Source of the DNA: an uncultured Lachnospiraceae bacterium
GTDB taxonomy: Bacteria > Bacillota > Clostridia > Lachnospirales > Lachnospiraceae
Direction: 5' to 3'
Length of the DNA stretch: 50,058 nt
NCBI GenBank assembly: GCA_910586205.1
Contig: CAJUGD010000027.1
Coordinates: forward strand, 1 to 50,058
Shown: positions 15,383 through 24,796 of the stretch, one piece after another
Position numbering within the stretch: the stretch's first letter is position 1
Layout: each line of letters begins with the position of its first letter
The notes under the pieces: model-generated
Database searches by the model: none
What the model was told of the DNA's origin: nothing
The model's input: only the letters and a program-made list of their open reading frames with translations
Made by a program: the position numbers and the translations under genes

Positions 15383-18300
15383 TTACCGGGCTCCTTCCGT
15401 CCCATTGGTAATCCAGGCGTTCCTTCCATCCTGGGAAACTTCCCCGAGGGAAAAATGCATCAGGTCGTACCAGCTGCCAAAGTCCCTTCCCCACAAAAGC
15501 CCCTGGCTTTTAAACGCGTGATAGACCATGCTGTTTACCGCCCTTGGTTCTGTCAGGGGTTTATAAGATTTCCTTATGGCTTCAATCCCGGGAGTCCCGG
15601 AAAACTGGGGGCTCCAGCTCCAGTTCACATCCACGGCCAGGCCGCTGGCATGGAAGGAAGCGTTGGTTTTCACCGATAAATACCCGCCGTTCCGGGCAAT
15701 CCCACGGTAAGTAAACCCGGCCGCCTGCTCTACCTGAAAGCCCTGGGCCGCAAGCTCCTCAAAGGCTGCCTTCACCCCATCGGCAATACAGGCATGGACC
15801 CGGATGGTCTTGCCGGTTCCCGCCACCCTCACAGTCGCCATCATGGCGTTCATTTCCGCCTCGGAATAGTAAGTCCCAAGCATTTTGTAGCTTCCCTGAA
15901 GTTTGGGGAACAGCTGGTGAAGGATCTCGTCTGGAGCCATGCCGGCAAAATTGCCCCCGATAAAATCTCCCTGAAGCACCATGGCGTTGTATACCTTCTG
16001 GGCATACTCCCGTCTCTTCGCCAGATGCTGATAGGATTTTCCCAGGGTCAGCGCGCAGGCGGAGTTATGTACTTTTGCATGTCCGGGATACAGCTTCCCG
16101 CTTCCGTCCTGGCAGGCGCACCCCTCCATGGCGACGCACCAGGCGTCACAGGCGGCCTGGACATTGCGGACATTCATCATGGCAGCTCCCCCGGACAGCC
16201 TTTCCATAACCTTGTTGATGTTCTGCAGATAACCGGAATCCAGCTCCCTTTTCATATATCCGATCTGAACGGAAAGCTCCCTCCAGTCCCCATCTCCCGC
16301 GTAGCTCATGAGACCCTTCTGCCGGTTCCCCATCCACTGCACGATACCGCCGGCAATCGCCGGGTCGAAGGTACATTCCTGCCATATATTGCCGCAGGCA
16401 CCCGCGGCGGCTTCCTCCGTAAATCCGTATTCCACCAGGGCGTTAAAGATCTCCTTCAGGACCTGGATCCGCTCCGCGCTCAGTTCCGATGACAGGCTGG
16501 AGAAGGAATAGAGGGAGAAACTGTATAGCGTATCGGGATTGTAATACTGAGGTTTCAGCCGGTATCCCTCCAAGTCAATACTGGTCAATACCTGGGCGCT
16601 GCTCCGTTTGGCCTGCCCCAGATTGTTTTTTTCCTGGCCCGTTTCTGCTGCGTATGCAGTAATTCCAAACAAGTTATGAGATTTTAAACGGCCAACCGTT
16701 ATACCGCCCCCCTGGCTCTGCCCCTTATATTGTTCCAAAAGGCCGTCATCATAGCGGTCAAGCCAGCCGCCCCAGGCCTTCTTATACGGCTTTAGCTGGT
16801 CAAAGGCCTTTTTTGACAGGTATTCCTTTTTCCAGAAAACGCCCGGCGCCAGTTCTTCCCCATCCACAGGATACGTTCCTTTTAACAGGGCAAACTCAAT
16901 GGCCTCGAACCGGCGCACCATTTCCGTATCCCATCCGGATATATTCTTTACCCAGGAGTCCGTCTTTCCAAGGGACAGCCGGTCATAGTCAAGAAGCAGG
17001 TTGTCCTTTCTGGAAAGCTGGCTGTAATAGACAAAGGCGTTCCCATACACGTCCATGTACATGGCGGAATGGTCCTGCCTTAAGACATTGTTGATCTCCG
17101 GCTCCAGGCTGGACTCTTCCATCTTCCTCCCATACTTGTCAAATTTATAGTTTTCCGGGTTCTTGTAGCTTTCCGGGTCATTGCCGTCAACATGGGGTTT
17201 TAACGGGGAAAGGGATTTTTTTGTCCGGATTACCCCGGGAATGCCGCACACTGACAGGGACGGGTTGACTTTTATCCCTCCCCCTGCGCGCTTCAGCGTC
17301 CCATGTTCATCCACATATGCCAGGTATCCGGCTCCGGCTGCCTCATTGATCCGGTCAACATCCACAATCAGTTCCTGCCCTTTCTCCTGCTCCCGGTCTT
17401 CCTGCCCTCTGTTCTCATCCACCGCGTCAGGATTCCAGTTCTCATCCTCCTCATATACCGCGAAAAAATCAAGGGGCGTGTTCTCCATAACCCGGTAGGT
17501 GCTCCCGCCGGAATAGACCGTATCCTCCCCCCGGTTTACCTCTTCCCATCCCCGGAAGGTGCTTTCCCACAAAATCGCTCCCAGGGACTTTTTTAAATGT
17601 ATGGTCTCCCCCACAACAGCCTCTGTCACCGCGTACACATCCCCCGGGCAGTCATCCGTCACAAAGTAGGTATCCATGTTAAGGGGATAATAGAAAGTGA
17701 TCTGCACAGGGTCATCGGTTTTGGCATAGAAGAAGTACTCCCCCGGTTTGAACCGGCAGGTATTCCCATCGGCAAACAGGTATTCCTTGTCGTTGTCATC
17801 CCTGCAGTACCAGTAAATCCCCTTTCCCGAATATTCGCCGGATGTGGTATATTCCCCGTCTCCCAGATCCTCCCCGGCCTCAAACCAATAGGCGTAGCGC
17901 TCCGGGTCCGGAAACGTAAATTCGTCTTTTGTGCTTAAATCCACGGAAAGGCTGTAGATTTCCTCCCCATTGACGTTATGGAAATACAAGTGAGCCTGGT
18001 CCTCATAGCCAATATCCAGCAGATTTTCCCCGGTAAGAACTGGATTGTCGGATTTGACGTAAAAATAATGATCGCCTGCGGTCCAGTCAAACTTATCCCC
18101 TTTCTTATATTCCCTCACCGTCCTGCCGTCCTCATCCCGTTCCTCCCAGCAGATTCCCGTTACCTGGTAATACAGCTCCGGGTACACCTCTTCCTCCCCT
18201 TCCTCTGCCGGAAGGTACTTGTACAGATCCGGGTCCGGAAACAGATACGTTTTCTTCTTCCCCACTTTTTTCTCAAGCTCTTCGATCTCCTCGCCGTCAA

Positions 18301-18475
18301 GGGTATAAAAATATAAGTAAGCCCGGTTCCCCGACTCTGTCCCGGCATAGGCTTCTACGGTAATGGGACGAATTAACGTCAAGATCATGGCTGTCAGTAT
18401 CAGCATCATGTAAATCAGACATAAAGAAAGCCATGTGGGTATCCCGCCCCGGTAATGTAATGTGATATTTCCCAT
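15383..18475 (-). CDS. Membrane-anchored double cell-wall hydrolase (tail-lysozyme plus M15 peptidase)
   Basis: 1030 residues from the ATG at 18475 (AAGGA eight bases upstream; a TTG six codons earlier is less likely). Order: signal anchor at about 10-42; two related beta-repeats (AYLYFYTLDGEEIEEL...YLFPDPDLY and AHLYFHNVNGEEIYSL...FTFPDPERY); a long linker; at about 665-815 a phage-tail-lysozyme domain (EYGFTEEAAAGACGNIWQEC, catalytic-type Glu in WQE; GIVQWMGNRQKGLMSYA); at about 885-1018 an M15-type D,D/L,D-peptidase with ASFHASGLAVDVNW and LMHFSLGEV (the His, Asp and His zinc ligands). Two wall-cutting activities on one anchored protein fit local opening of peptidoglycan for DNA transfer. 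It overlaps neither neighbour but belongs to the same leftward block. Confidence 0.82.
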   Translation of the reverse strand: MGNITLHYRGGIPTWLSLCLIYMMLILTAMILTLIRPITVEAYAGTESGNRAYLYFYTLDGEEIEELEKKVGKKKTYLFPDPDLYKYLPAEEGEEEVYPELYYQVTGICWEERDEDGRTVREYKKGDKFDWTAGDHYFYVKSDNPVLTGENLLDIGYEDQAHLYFHNVNGEEIYSLSVDLSTKDEFTFPDPERYAYWFEAGEDLGDGEYTTSGEYSGKGIYWYCRDDNDKEYLFADGNTCRFKPGEYFFYAKTDDPVQITFYYPLNMDTYFVTDDCPGDVYAVTEAVVGETIHLKKSLGAILWESTFRGWEEVNRGEDTVYSGGSTYRVMENTPLDFFAVYEEDENWNPDAVDENRGQEDREQEKGQELIVDVDRINEAAGAGYLAYVDEHGTLKRAGGGIKVNPSLSVCGIPGVIRTKKSLSPLKPHVDGNDPESYKNPENYKFDKYGRKMEESSLEPEINNVLRQDHSAMYMDVYGNAFVYYSQLSRKDNLLLDYDRLSLGKTDSWVKNISGWDTEMVRRFEAIEFALLKGTYPVDGEELAPGVFWKKEYLSKKAFDQLKPYKKAWGGWLDRYDDGLLEQYKGQSQGGGITVGRLKSHNLFGITAYAAETGQEKNNLGQAKRSSAQVLTSIDLEGYRLKPQYYNPDTLYSFSLYSFSSLSSELSAERIQVLKEIFNALVEYGFTEEAAAGACGNIWQECTFDPAIAGGIVQWMGNRQKGLMSYAGDGDWRELSVQIGYMKRELDSGYLQNINKVMERLSGGAAMMNVRNVQAACDAWCVAMEGCACQDGSGKLYPGHAKVHNSACALTLGKSYQHLAKRREYAQKVYNAMVLQGDFIGGNFAGMAPDEILHQLFPKLQGSYKMLGTYYSEAEMNAMMATVRVAGTGKTIRVHACIADGVKAAFEELAAQGFQVEQAAGFTYRGIARNGGYLSVKTNASFHASGLAVDVNWSWSPQFSGTPGIEAIRKSYKPLTEPRAVNSMVYHAFKSQGLLWGRDFGSWYDLMHFSLGEVSQDGRNAWITNGTEGAR

Positions 18476-18576
18476 CTGAAATCCTTTCTGCAATCAGTAA
18501 TGCGTTTTCTCATATCATGAACATGACAAGTTCTGCCTTTCCGTTTATGGTCCTTCTGCAATCCGCAGGGTTATGA

Positions 18577-21500
18577 TCATTCAGTACGGTCCTCTGCTGC
18601 CTGTGAGGGATTTTCCACGGACCCTTCCCCTTCCACAGCTTCCCCCGCCGTATCTTCCTCTTCATACTTCCCCACAGCTTCATACTCCACATCCCCGGCG
18701 GCCGCGAATCCCGGCATCCGGGACAAGTCACCAATGGTCACATACACCACCAGTCCCATATGGCCTCCGCATTCATAAACCCACTGGTACTCCCAGTGCC
18801 GGCAGCTGTTCTTGTAATAGCTTAAATCACAGGTAAAGGAATCACAGTCCCCATCCCGATGGCTGCAGAAATCATGGTGCTCCCTTCCGTTGGCGGCGGC
18901 CCTGCAGTTGACCCCTGCCCGCTTGCTTCCGGTCTTCCTCCAGCCGCCGTGTTCGTTGCCTTCCTTTCCATGGGTACACAGATCGTCCAGGTAATCCCCA
19001 AGCCCGGTGCCTTCCACAGCCATACAGGTATCGCAAAAGCTCTCCTTTACCTGGTCCGGTGAGAATCCTGCTGGGAGCCATACCGTCTCTCCTTCCTTAT
19101 CACATTTCCCTTTGTCCAGGGTGGTCATAAGGCCGGAATTGTCCACTGCCCCTTCTATCCCGCCGCTGTTTCCCGGATGGTACTCCTCAATACGGATCTG
19201 ATGGGTGGAGGCCCATAGAAAGCTGCAGTAATCCTTAAAGTGCTGCTTCAGCTCCTCATACACGATTCGTTCCTCATCGGAAGCGTTTTCGGGAAGTTTC
19301 CGAAAGGGGTAAGGCATAAACCGGGAAGCCATGGAGATAATGGCCTTGGTGTTGTTTAAATCCACATGGGAAGGTTCCAGCTCGTTCCCGTAGGCGTCCC
19401 GGAAAATCACCTGGTAGGCTCCGGCCTCATAAAAAGCCACATTCTCATCGGCCTTTAAGCCTGTTGTGGTCAGATAGGCTCCCCGGTGGTTGGCGGCGTC
19501 ATTGATCTCCGCCATAAATGCCTCATTCTTCTGGGTCAGTTCGGTGATGATCTCCTGAAGGATCTCCGTGTCCTGGGCAAAATTCCAGTTGACGGAGCCG
19601 CTGTCCGTTTCCGTCTTAAGGCTGGACTGGACTACTTCCAGAAGCAGGATCAGAACCAGAAGAATCACCGCCGCCCATCCAAGGGCCACTCCGGCTTTGG
19701 CAAGCACCGGAGCCAGTTTTTCCGCCGCTGCCTTTTGAAACGCCTTCATAACGGCAGTATTCATGATTCTGGAAGTGATTGGTTTTAATGGGTTGGCCAA
19801 AAGTTTCAGGGCGCTGGAGGCATGCTGTACCGTCCTTTTGCGGATAATGGTTCTGCCCGTCAGCTTTGCCGCGGCCCGGTTTGTGATCTTTCCTGCCGCT
19901 GTTCCTGCTTTTTTTCCCAGAGCCTTTACCGGGTCCGCAAGGATTTGCGCCGCAGCTCCCTGGGGATGGAACTTGGAGGTACCTGCCACGGTGTATAGGA
20001 GCCGGATGCCGGCTTTGTATGCCCCGTACACATGCCGTGCCCCTCCCATAATCTGTTCCAGGGCAAGCCCGGCATCGGAATGCTGTCCAATGCGCTTTAA
20101 GGATTGCCTGAGATACCGCCGGAACAGTACCTCCAACGAGGCTCCCCGGTAATGCTGCCTCATATAGCCGGCCTGCATCAGCTTAAGGAATGCCTGGTCT
20201 TTCTCACCGGTAAATTCCTTCATCAGTCTGCCCACCAGCAGAGGATCCAGGTCTCCTTTGGGAATCCCCACAAGTTTCTCCTTTAAACCATCAGAGATGT
20301 CCGACAGGCTAATAAAATTGATATACTCTTCCGTTCTCATCCCGGAAACTATGTTCAGGAACCCTTGGGCAGACCCAAAAACGCAGCCTTCTCCCGGCTG
20401 AGCCATGGCGGCCTGGTTTCCATCCTGCTGGTTTTTGAGAATCCCGGCAACTTTCACCCTGGCCTTCTCATAAGAAATGTGGTTCTTCGCGGCAAAGGCT
20501 GCTGTCAGGGTTTCCTGGCTGCAGGTGGCTGACTGTACCAGCTGGACCGCCCCTGCAGCCATGAATTTCTCATACATGCAGACGGCAATGGGGGAAGTCC
20601 GGTCGAACAGGTCGCCTGCGATTTTTCCGCCTTCGGATTCCCTGGGAAGGATTGCCTGTACCGCCACTCTCCGTCCCTGGCGGAACAGCTTGGAAAAATT
20701 GCGGGGTGACAGGATGTCCCTGGTCTGATATAACCGTCTTGTCTGGAGAATGTCTCCTGTAGCTTGGTAAGAAAGCCTTTGAGCCTCATGGAATGTAAGA
20801 AGCGCCTTTCTTCCATCAGAATAGCCTTCATTCCCCAGCGGATACTGGAGACCGTCCGCTAAGTATTCCATTGGGATTCTGGTAATCCGTATCCTTCGGG
20901 CAGAACCGGAAGGGCTTTTCTGTTCTGATGAGGAAGAGGCAGTCTCCCCTGGCCTGTTTTGGGGTGATGAATTTCCTTTTGCAGCAGCAGGCGGCATCAT
21001 TCCCAAATGTTTTTTAAGATCAGAGACACGGCTGTATTCCTTTACAGGTGTCCGCAGGTTCTCCATGCGGTTTCTTGCCGGGGAAGCCACAGGCGGCTTT
21101 GACCGGCTTTGGGAATCGTTTTCATTCAAACATAACTGCCCGGACCTTCCATTCATAGCACTATGACAGCTTCCGGAACCAGATGGCACATAATCCCTTT
21201 TCCTGCCCATCATCCGGTTAGACGGTATGGACATGCCGTTACCACAAGTCAGACACCCATATCTGGAATTAGAGGAAGTGCGGCGGCTGTCTGGCAGCAG
21301 GGACGAATTTCCTAAAAATACAGTCTGCCCGGCAGAAGATGTCTCCCTCTCTCCTGTCTGCGGCCATGCATGATCTGAATGTTCTTTTCTGGAATCTGGA
21401 ACGGAATCGGCAGCCGTTGATTGGGCAGCGGGACATTCTTCCCTTTTTCTGAGGCCAGCCTGTTCTCCATCAGGAGCAGCAGTATTGCCGGAATATCTGG

Positions 21501-22518
21501 ATTTCGCTTTTTGATGAATCGGATGGGAAGGTTCTGTATGCCCGCTTTCTCTTGAGGAAGGAAGAACAAACCGGGAACTGTGGATGGTCTCCTCTCTGTT
21601 TTTTCCTTCTGTCCTGGTTTTGTCATGAAAGTCTGTCACCCGGTTTCGGTCAGCATCGGCAAGCCCGTCCTTTTGCGCGGTATGTCCGGAGGCTGGCCGA
21701 TGGCTTTCTGTATTGGACCGACTATCTGTAAAACCGGATACCTTTGTGCCTGAACGGTCACGTCTCTCATCACTGCCAGAACCGCTGGATTCCTTTTCCT
21801 TTTTACGGTAGGATTCTTCCTGCTCATGATACTGCGCGGCTTCCGGCCTTCTGTAGGGTTCCGGGACAGAAGGCTTCCTTCTATCCCGATCTGCCGGCTC
21901 CCGGTCTCTCGCTTCCTTAGAAAGTTTGAAAGGCCCTGACGATAGGCTGGAAGATCCGCCTTTTTTCTGTTTTCGTTTTCTCTTCTTCCTGTGATGTTCC
22001 GCTTCCTTCCCGGATGCCTCAGATTCCTGGTCTTCTGTATCAAGTGCCTCTTCGTCCGCTTCCTCCTTTTTCTCTTCCTCCGCCGCGGCCTCTTCCCTGC
22101 CGTGTTCCAGCTCCCGTTCTTCTTCCTCTTCCATCTCCTGATCTTTCCTGGAGAGATCCTGTTCCACCTCATGGACGGCTTCCAGAATCCGTTCATAATC
22201 CAGTTCCCTGCAGAAAAAGAGGAACCTTCCATTGGCCTTCACCAGTTCCTTTAACGCTTCATGACCCGGCTCAGCCATGGCAAAGCAGATCCCTTTTTCC
22301 TGGAGCTTGACCCGCACAAACTCCATGGCCCGGTCATCCGCGGCAATGGTTACGGCATTTCCCGACCGGACAATCTCCTGCTCCACAAGCTCCCGGTGAT
22401 AGTTCATGGTCTTATAGTCCTGGAATGCGTAAAACAGCTCCGGAATCCCCGTTAAGATTCCCAGGTACAATTTCACCACCATGGAAACGGCCTGGTTTGC
22501 AGCCTGTGACTCATTCAT
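18577..22518 (-). CDS. Very large mobile-element membrane protein (DUF3801/PcfB-like N-terminus)
   Basis: 1313 residues, ATG with GGAGGTGAGG about four to eight bases upstream. Residues 1-115 resemble the DUF3801/PcfB type of conjugative-element protein (HRELVEQEIVRSGNAV, VRVKLQEKGICFAMAEPGHEALKELVKA...). Residues about 120-540 are highly charged and low-complexity. A helical domain follows (LADGLQYPLGNEGYSDGRKALL...; SYEKARVKVAGILKNQQ), then a single strong transmembrane helix near 940-965 (VALGWAAVILLVLILLLEVV). The outer C-terminal part contains many Cys residues and ends in an acidic tail. Topology suggests a cytosolic DNA- or coupling-protein-interacting half joined to an exported half. 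First gene of the block; the divergent gene starts 173 bases away. Confidence 0.65.
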   Translation of the reverse strand: MNESQAANQAVSMVVKLYLGILTGIPELFYAFQDYKTMNYHRELVEQEIVRSGNAVTIAADDRAMEFVRVKLQEKGICFAMAEPGHEALKELVKANGRFLFFCRELDYERILEAVHEVEQDLSRKDQEMEEEEERELEHGREEAAAEEEKKEEADEEALDTEDQESEASGKEAEHHRKKRKRKQKKGGSSSLSSGPFKLSKEARDREPADRDRRKPSVPEPYRRPEAAQYHEQEESYRKKEKESSGSGSDERRDRSGTKVSGFTDSRSNTESHRPASGHTAQKDGLADADRNRVTDFHDKTRTEGKNREETIHSSRFVLPSSRESGHTEPSHPIHQKAKSRYSGNTAAPDGEQAGLRKREECPAAQSTAADSVPDSRKEHSDHAWPQTGERETSSAGQTVFLGNSSLLPDSRRTSSNSRYGCLTCGNGMSIPSNRMMGRKRDYVPSGSGSCHSAMNGRSGQLCLNENDSQSRSKPPVASPARNRMENLRTPVKEYSRVSDLKKHLGMMPPAAAKGNSSPQNRPGETASSSSEQKSPSGSARRIRITRIPMEYLADGLQYPLGNEGYSDGRKALLTFHEAQRLSYQATGDILQTRRLYQTRDILSPRNFSKLFRQGRRVAVQAILPRESEGGKIAGDLFDRTSPIAVCMYEKFMAAGAVQLVQSATCSQETLTAAFAAKNHISYEKARVKVAGILKNQQDGNQAAMAQPGEGCVFGSAQGFLNIVSGMRTEEYINFISLSDISDGLKEKLVGIPKGDLDPLLVGRLMKEFTGEKDQAFLKLMQAGYMRQHYRGASLEVLFRRYLRQSLKRIGQHSDAGLALEQIMGGARHVYGAYKAGIRLLYTVAGTSKFHPQGAAAQILADPVKALGKKAGTAAGKITNRAAAKLTGRTIIRKRTVQHASSALKLLANPLKPITSRIMNTAVMKAFQKAAAEKLAPVLAKAGVALGWAAVILLVLILLLEVVQSSLKTETDSGSVNWNFAQDTEILQEIITELTQKNEAFMAEINDAANHRGAYLTTTGLKADENVAFYEAGAYQVIFRDAYGNELEPSHVDLNNTKAIISMASRFMPYPFRKLPENASDEERIVYEELKQHFKDYCSFLWASTHQIRIEEYHPGNSGGIEGAVDNSGLMTTLDKGKCDKEGETVWLPAGFSPDQVKESFCDTCMAVEGTGLGDYLDDLCTHGKEGNEHGGWRKTGSKRAGVNCRAAANGREHHDFCSHRDGDCDSFTCDLSYYKNSCRHWEYQWVYECGGHMGLVVYVTIGDLSRMPGFAAAGDVEYEAVGKYEEEDTAGEAVEGEGSVENPSQAAEDRTE

Positions 22519-22537
22519 ATTTCCTCACCTCCGTCAT

Positions 22538-22562
22538 ACTGGTTTATTCCGCTTATACCAGT
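22538..22562. promoter_or_regulatory. Inverted repeat upstream of the large membrane protein
   Basis: ACTGGT (22538-22543) and ACCAGT (22557-22562), 13-base spacer, 20 bases before the start at 22518 in the divergent intergenic region. Possible operator. Confidence 0.4.
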
Positions 22563-22630
22563 TAATTATGGAAGAAATATCGAAAATCCCGGAAAATGTG
22601 AGATATGCTTATCCGCAGCTTTTGGATTTT

Positions 22631-22658
22631 TTGAAACTCTCATGGATTCTGGTAAAAT
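22631..22658 (+). promoter_or_regulatory. Promoter TTGAAA-N16-TAAAAT
   Basis: TTGAAA (22631-22636), 16-base spacer, TAAAAT (22653-22658), 33 bases before the ATG at 22691. Same -35 hexamer as the promoters at 5879 and 10427. Confidence 0.6.
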
Positions 22659-22690
22659 AAAAAGAAAAATCTGCCGGAAAGGATGAAGAT

Positions 22691-24160
22691 ATGATGATGG
22701 AAAAGAAGAAAAACAGGAATCGAAATCAAATACCGGAAAACAGAGGCGAATTGGATTCCAAAATCCTGGACAGCATTTATAGAAATCCACTAATCCGGGA
22801 ACTGCTGGATCTGGCGGCAATGTACGGCCTCTATAGCCGGTTTGTGGTCTCCAATGACTGCGTCTACTTTGCCTGCGGCATCAATAAAGACGCGGTTCAC
22901 GGGAACTTTATTTATGCCAGGGATACGGTGATACCAGAATATCTGGTTAAAAAATGCGGGTATTTCAAACGGGAGGATGTCCACTGCGGCCTTATAAACC
23001 TTCAGTGCGCTGTCCTTTCCTTAGACGACCGCTCCTCCCTGTTCCATGGACAGGTGACCGGCATGAGGCTGGCGGCCTCCCTTTTTGCCACCATGGAGAC
23101 CTACTGCCGGCTTTACCGGAAGCATGGTATGGAAGTCCCGGAGTTTGTGTTCAGCGACCGTCATGCCTTGGAGGAACTGCAGACCTGCCTTTTGGCCCAG
23201 TCCAGCACAGAACTGCTCAGCGATGCAGAAAAACAGTCTTACTGGAGCCGGGAGGAAGTTTTTCTCAGAGATCATGCTGTCTGGCACTGGCCCATCAACA
23301 AAAGAGAGGACGCAGGATTTTGTGCTTTCTCGGCCTGCTCCCGGTATGCTCTTGATACCGATCACTTGTCAAAAGCCCTGCGGCATTACCGGCATCCGGA
23401 AAAATGGGAGAAACAGTTTCAGGTTGGAAAAATGGATTCTTTCCTCTTCCACGAAACCCATGATGAGCCGCAGACGGCTTTTCTCATGGCCGGCCTCACA
23501 TCTATGGGAATTCCTTATAAAACTGAAGTCTATGATAAGCAATATCTTAAAGATAAGCGGCAGGAAAGCCTGGAGCTGCAGCGGCTGCTGGGATATGGGG
23601 AGAATCTGACGAAAACAAGAACCATTGCGCTCCACAAATACAATATGGGAGCTCTTGCCTTCCTGCTTACGGAATATCTGAAATCACAGTTTTCAAAAGA
23701 AGAACATGAGATCGGGAAAAGACTGTATTATGGTCTGGAGCATACAAGGGATACCGGAAAGGAGGCCTATCTGTTTTTTATGGACAATTCCTTTCTTGGA
23801 GATTTCCGCGAGTTTGCGGTCAGGAACCACATCCTGTGGGGATTTCCGGCAGACTGTATGGAGGGATTGGAAACGGATAAAGGGTGCTTTTTGATTTCGG
23901 AGACCCGGAATATGCCTCTGATTCAGGATTTTTTGTACGAGAAGCTCTGCAAAGAATTTACTACCCATGCCATAACCACCACGGGCCGGCCAGGCTGTGA
24001 GGTCCGCACCTATGACCCCAATGGGATCTCCGCTTGGGTTATGACTCCCGGTGTCACGAAGGTTGGAGAAAAGGGGCAGCAGGCTGTGTTTTGTAATATG
24101 CCCTGGTGTGTGCCACTGCGGGAGTTGAAAGAAAGGGGAGTTTGGGTAGAAAATAGATAA
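22691..24160 (+). CDS. Hypothetical 489-residue mobile-element protein
   Basis: Starts at the first of three ATGs at 22691 (AAAGGATGAAG upstream). A basic N-terminus (MMMEKKKNRNRNQ) is followed by a soluble protein with many Cys, His and aromatic residues (YFKREDVHCGLINLQCAVLSL; HWPINKREDAGFCAFSACSRYAL; FTTHAITTTGRPGCEVRTYDPNGISAWVMTPG). No signal peptide or membrane helix. Codon use and GC match the neighbouring element genes. It is divergent from the big membrane-protein gene and shares its control region. I recognise no family; a C-terminal metal-binding or nucleotide-interacting fold is possible but cannot be shown. Confidence 0.6.
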   Translation: MMMEKKKNRNRNQIPENRGELDSKILDSIYRNPLIRELLDLAAMYGLYSRFVVSNDCVYFACGINKDAVHGNFIYARDTVIPEYLVKKCGYFKREDVHCGLINLQCAVLSLDDRSSLFHGQVTGMRLAASLFATMETYCRLYRKHGMEVPEFVFSDRHALEELQTCLLAQSSTELLSDAEKQSYWSREEVFLRDHAVWHWPINKREDAGFCAFSACSRYALDTDHLSKALRHYRHPEKWEKQFQVGKMDSFLFHETHDEPQTAFLMAGLTSMGIPYKTEVYDKQYLKDKRQESLELQRLLGYGENLTKTRTIALHKYNMGALAFLLTEYLKSQFSKEEHEIGKRLYYGLEHTRDTGKEAYLFFMDNSFLGDFREFAVRNHILWGFPADCMEGLETDKGCFLISETRNMPLIQDFLYEKLCKEFTTHAITTTGRPGCEVRTYDPNGISAWVMTPGVTKVGEKGQQAVFCNMPWCVPLRELKERGVWVENR

Positions 24161-24251
24161 AAGGTATATATTATGACAAAATTATCTTTGGAACAAGAGC
24201 AATCTTTTAGCTCTCTCCTCACACTCCCCTATGACATTGGGAGAGGCTGGC

Positions 24252-24617
24252 CTAAGGCATATCTTTAGTTGAGTCATACTCTACCCACTGTCCATCTAAC
24301 AATATCTCATAACTTCCCCATTCAGGATGTCCGGTCTCACGTCCTTTCACCCGGATTGGAAAAATACAGTCATGCTGGCAATAGGGCAGAGGATCATCAA
24401 TCATAATCCAGCCCTGGTCATCAAGCTCTCCCTCAAACTCTTCCATGGCTGTTTCCAAATTTTCACTGAAGGAATCATAGGAACTAAACACAGCATCTCT
24501 CCCTGTGTAATAGTAAGTATAAACCCCCAAATTGTCTATTTCATGTATCATTACTTTATAAATAATTTTCGTTGAATTGCATGGATAAGGTTCTCTCAAA
24601 TATCCGTACATTCTCAT
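24252..24617 (-). CDS. Hypothetical small acidic protein
   Basis: 121 residues, ATG with GAGGTGG five bases upstream. Acidic, aromatic-rich, soluble; blocks YYYTGRDAVFSSYDSFSENLETAMEEFEGELDDQGWIMIDD and GSYEILLDGQWVEYDS suggest a small alpha/beta protein. Size and composition resemble toxin-immunity proteins, but there is no adjacent toxin and I recognise no family. It lies alone at the edge of the AT-rich island that follows. Confidence 0.6.
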   Translation of the reverse strand: MRMYGYLREPYPCNSTKIIYKVMIHEIDNLGVYTYYYTGRDAVFSSYDSFSENLETAMEEFEGELDDQGWIMIDDPLPYCQHDCIFPIRVKGRETGHPEWGSYEILLDGQWVEYDSTKDMP

Positions 24618-24661
24618 CTGGCCACCTCTACTATGGACATTGTTTCTTTCGCTTGGTTCGA

Positions 24662-24704
24662 TAAAAACCGGGAGTATGGGTTTCCTTCCTGCCCACTCCC
24701 GGTT
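24662..24704 (-). terminator. Terminator after the DUF3800 gene
   Basis: Minus-strand hairpin with perfect arms AACCGGGAGT / ACTCCCGGTT and TTTTTAT after it, about 90 bases beyond the DUF3800 stop. Confidence 0.75.
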
Positions 24705-24796
24705 TCAATCATAGAATGCTTCTTTCTATGGTTATCTGGATTCCTTTGCGGTAAATCCATATTTCTGACAAATCTCATCATATAATTAGTTATAGA

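Noticed and set aside
16146..16385. Antisense and shifted ORFs inside the long hydrolase and membrane-protein genes
   Set aside because: GC-rich shadows of the real frames with no ribosome sites.
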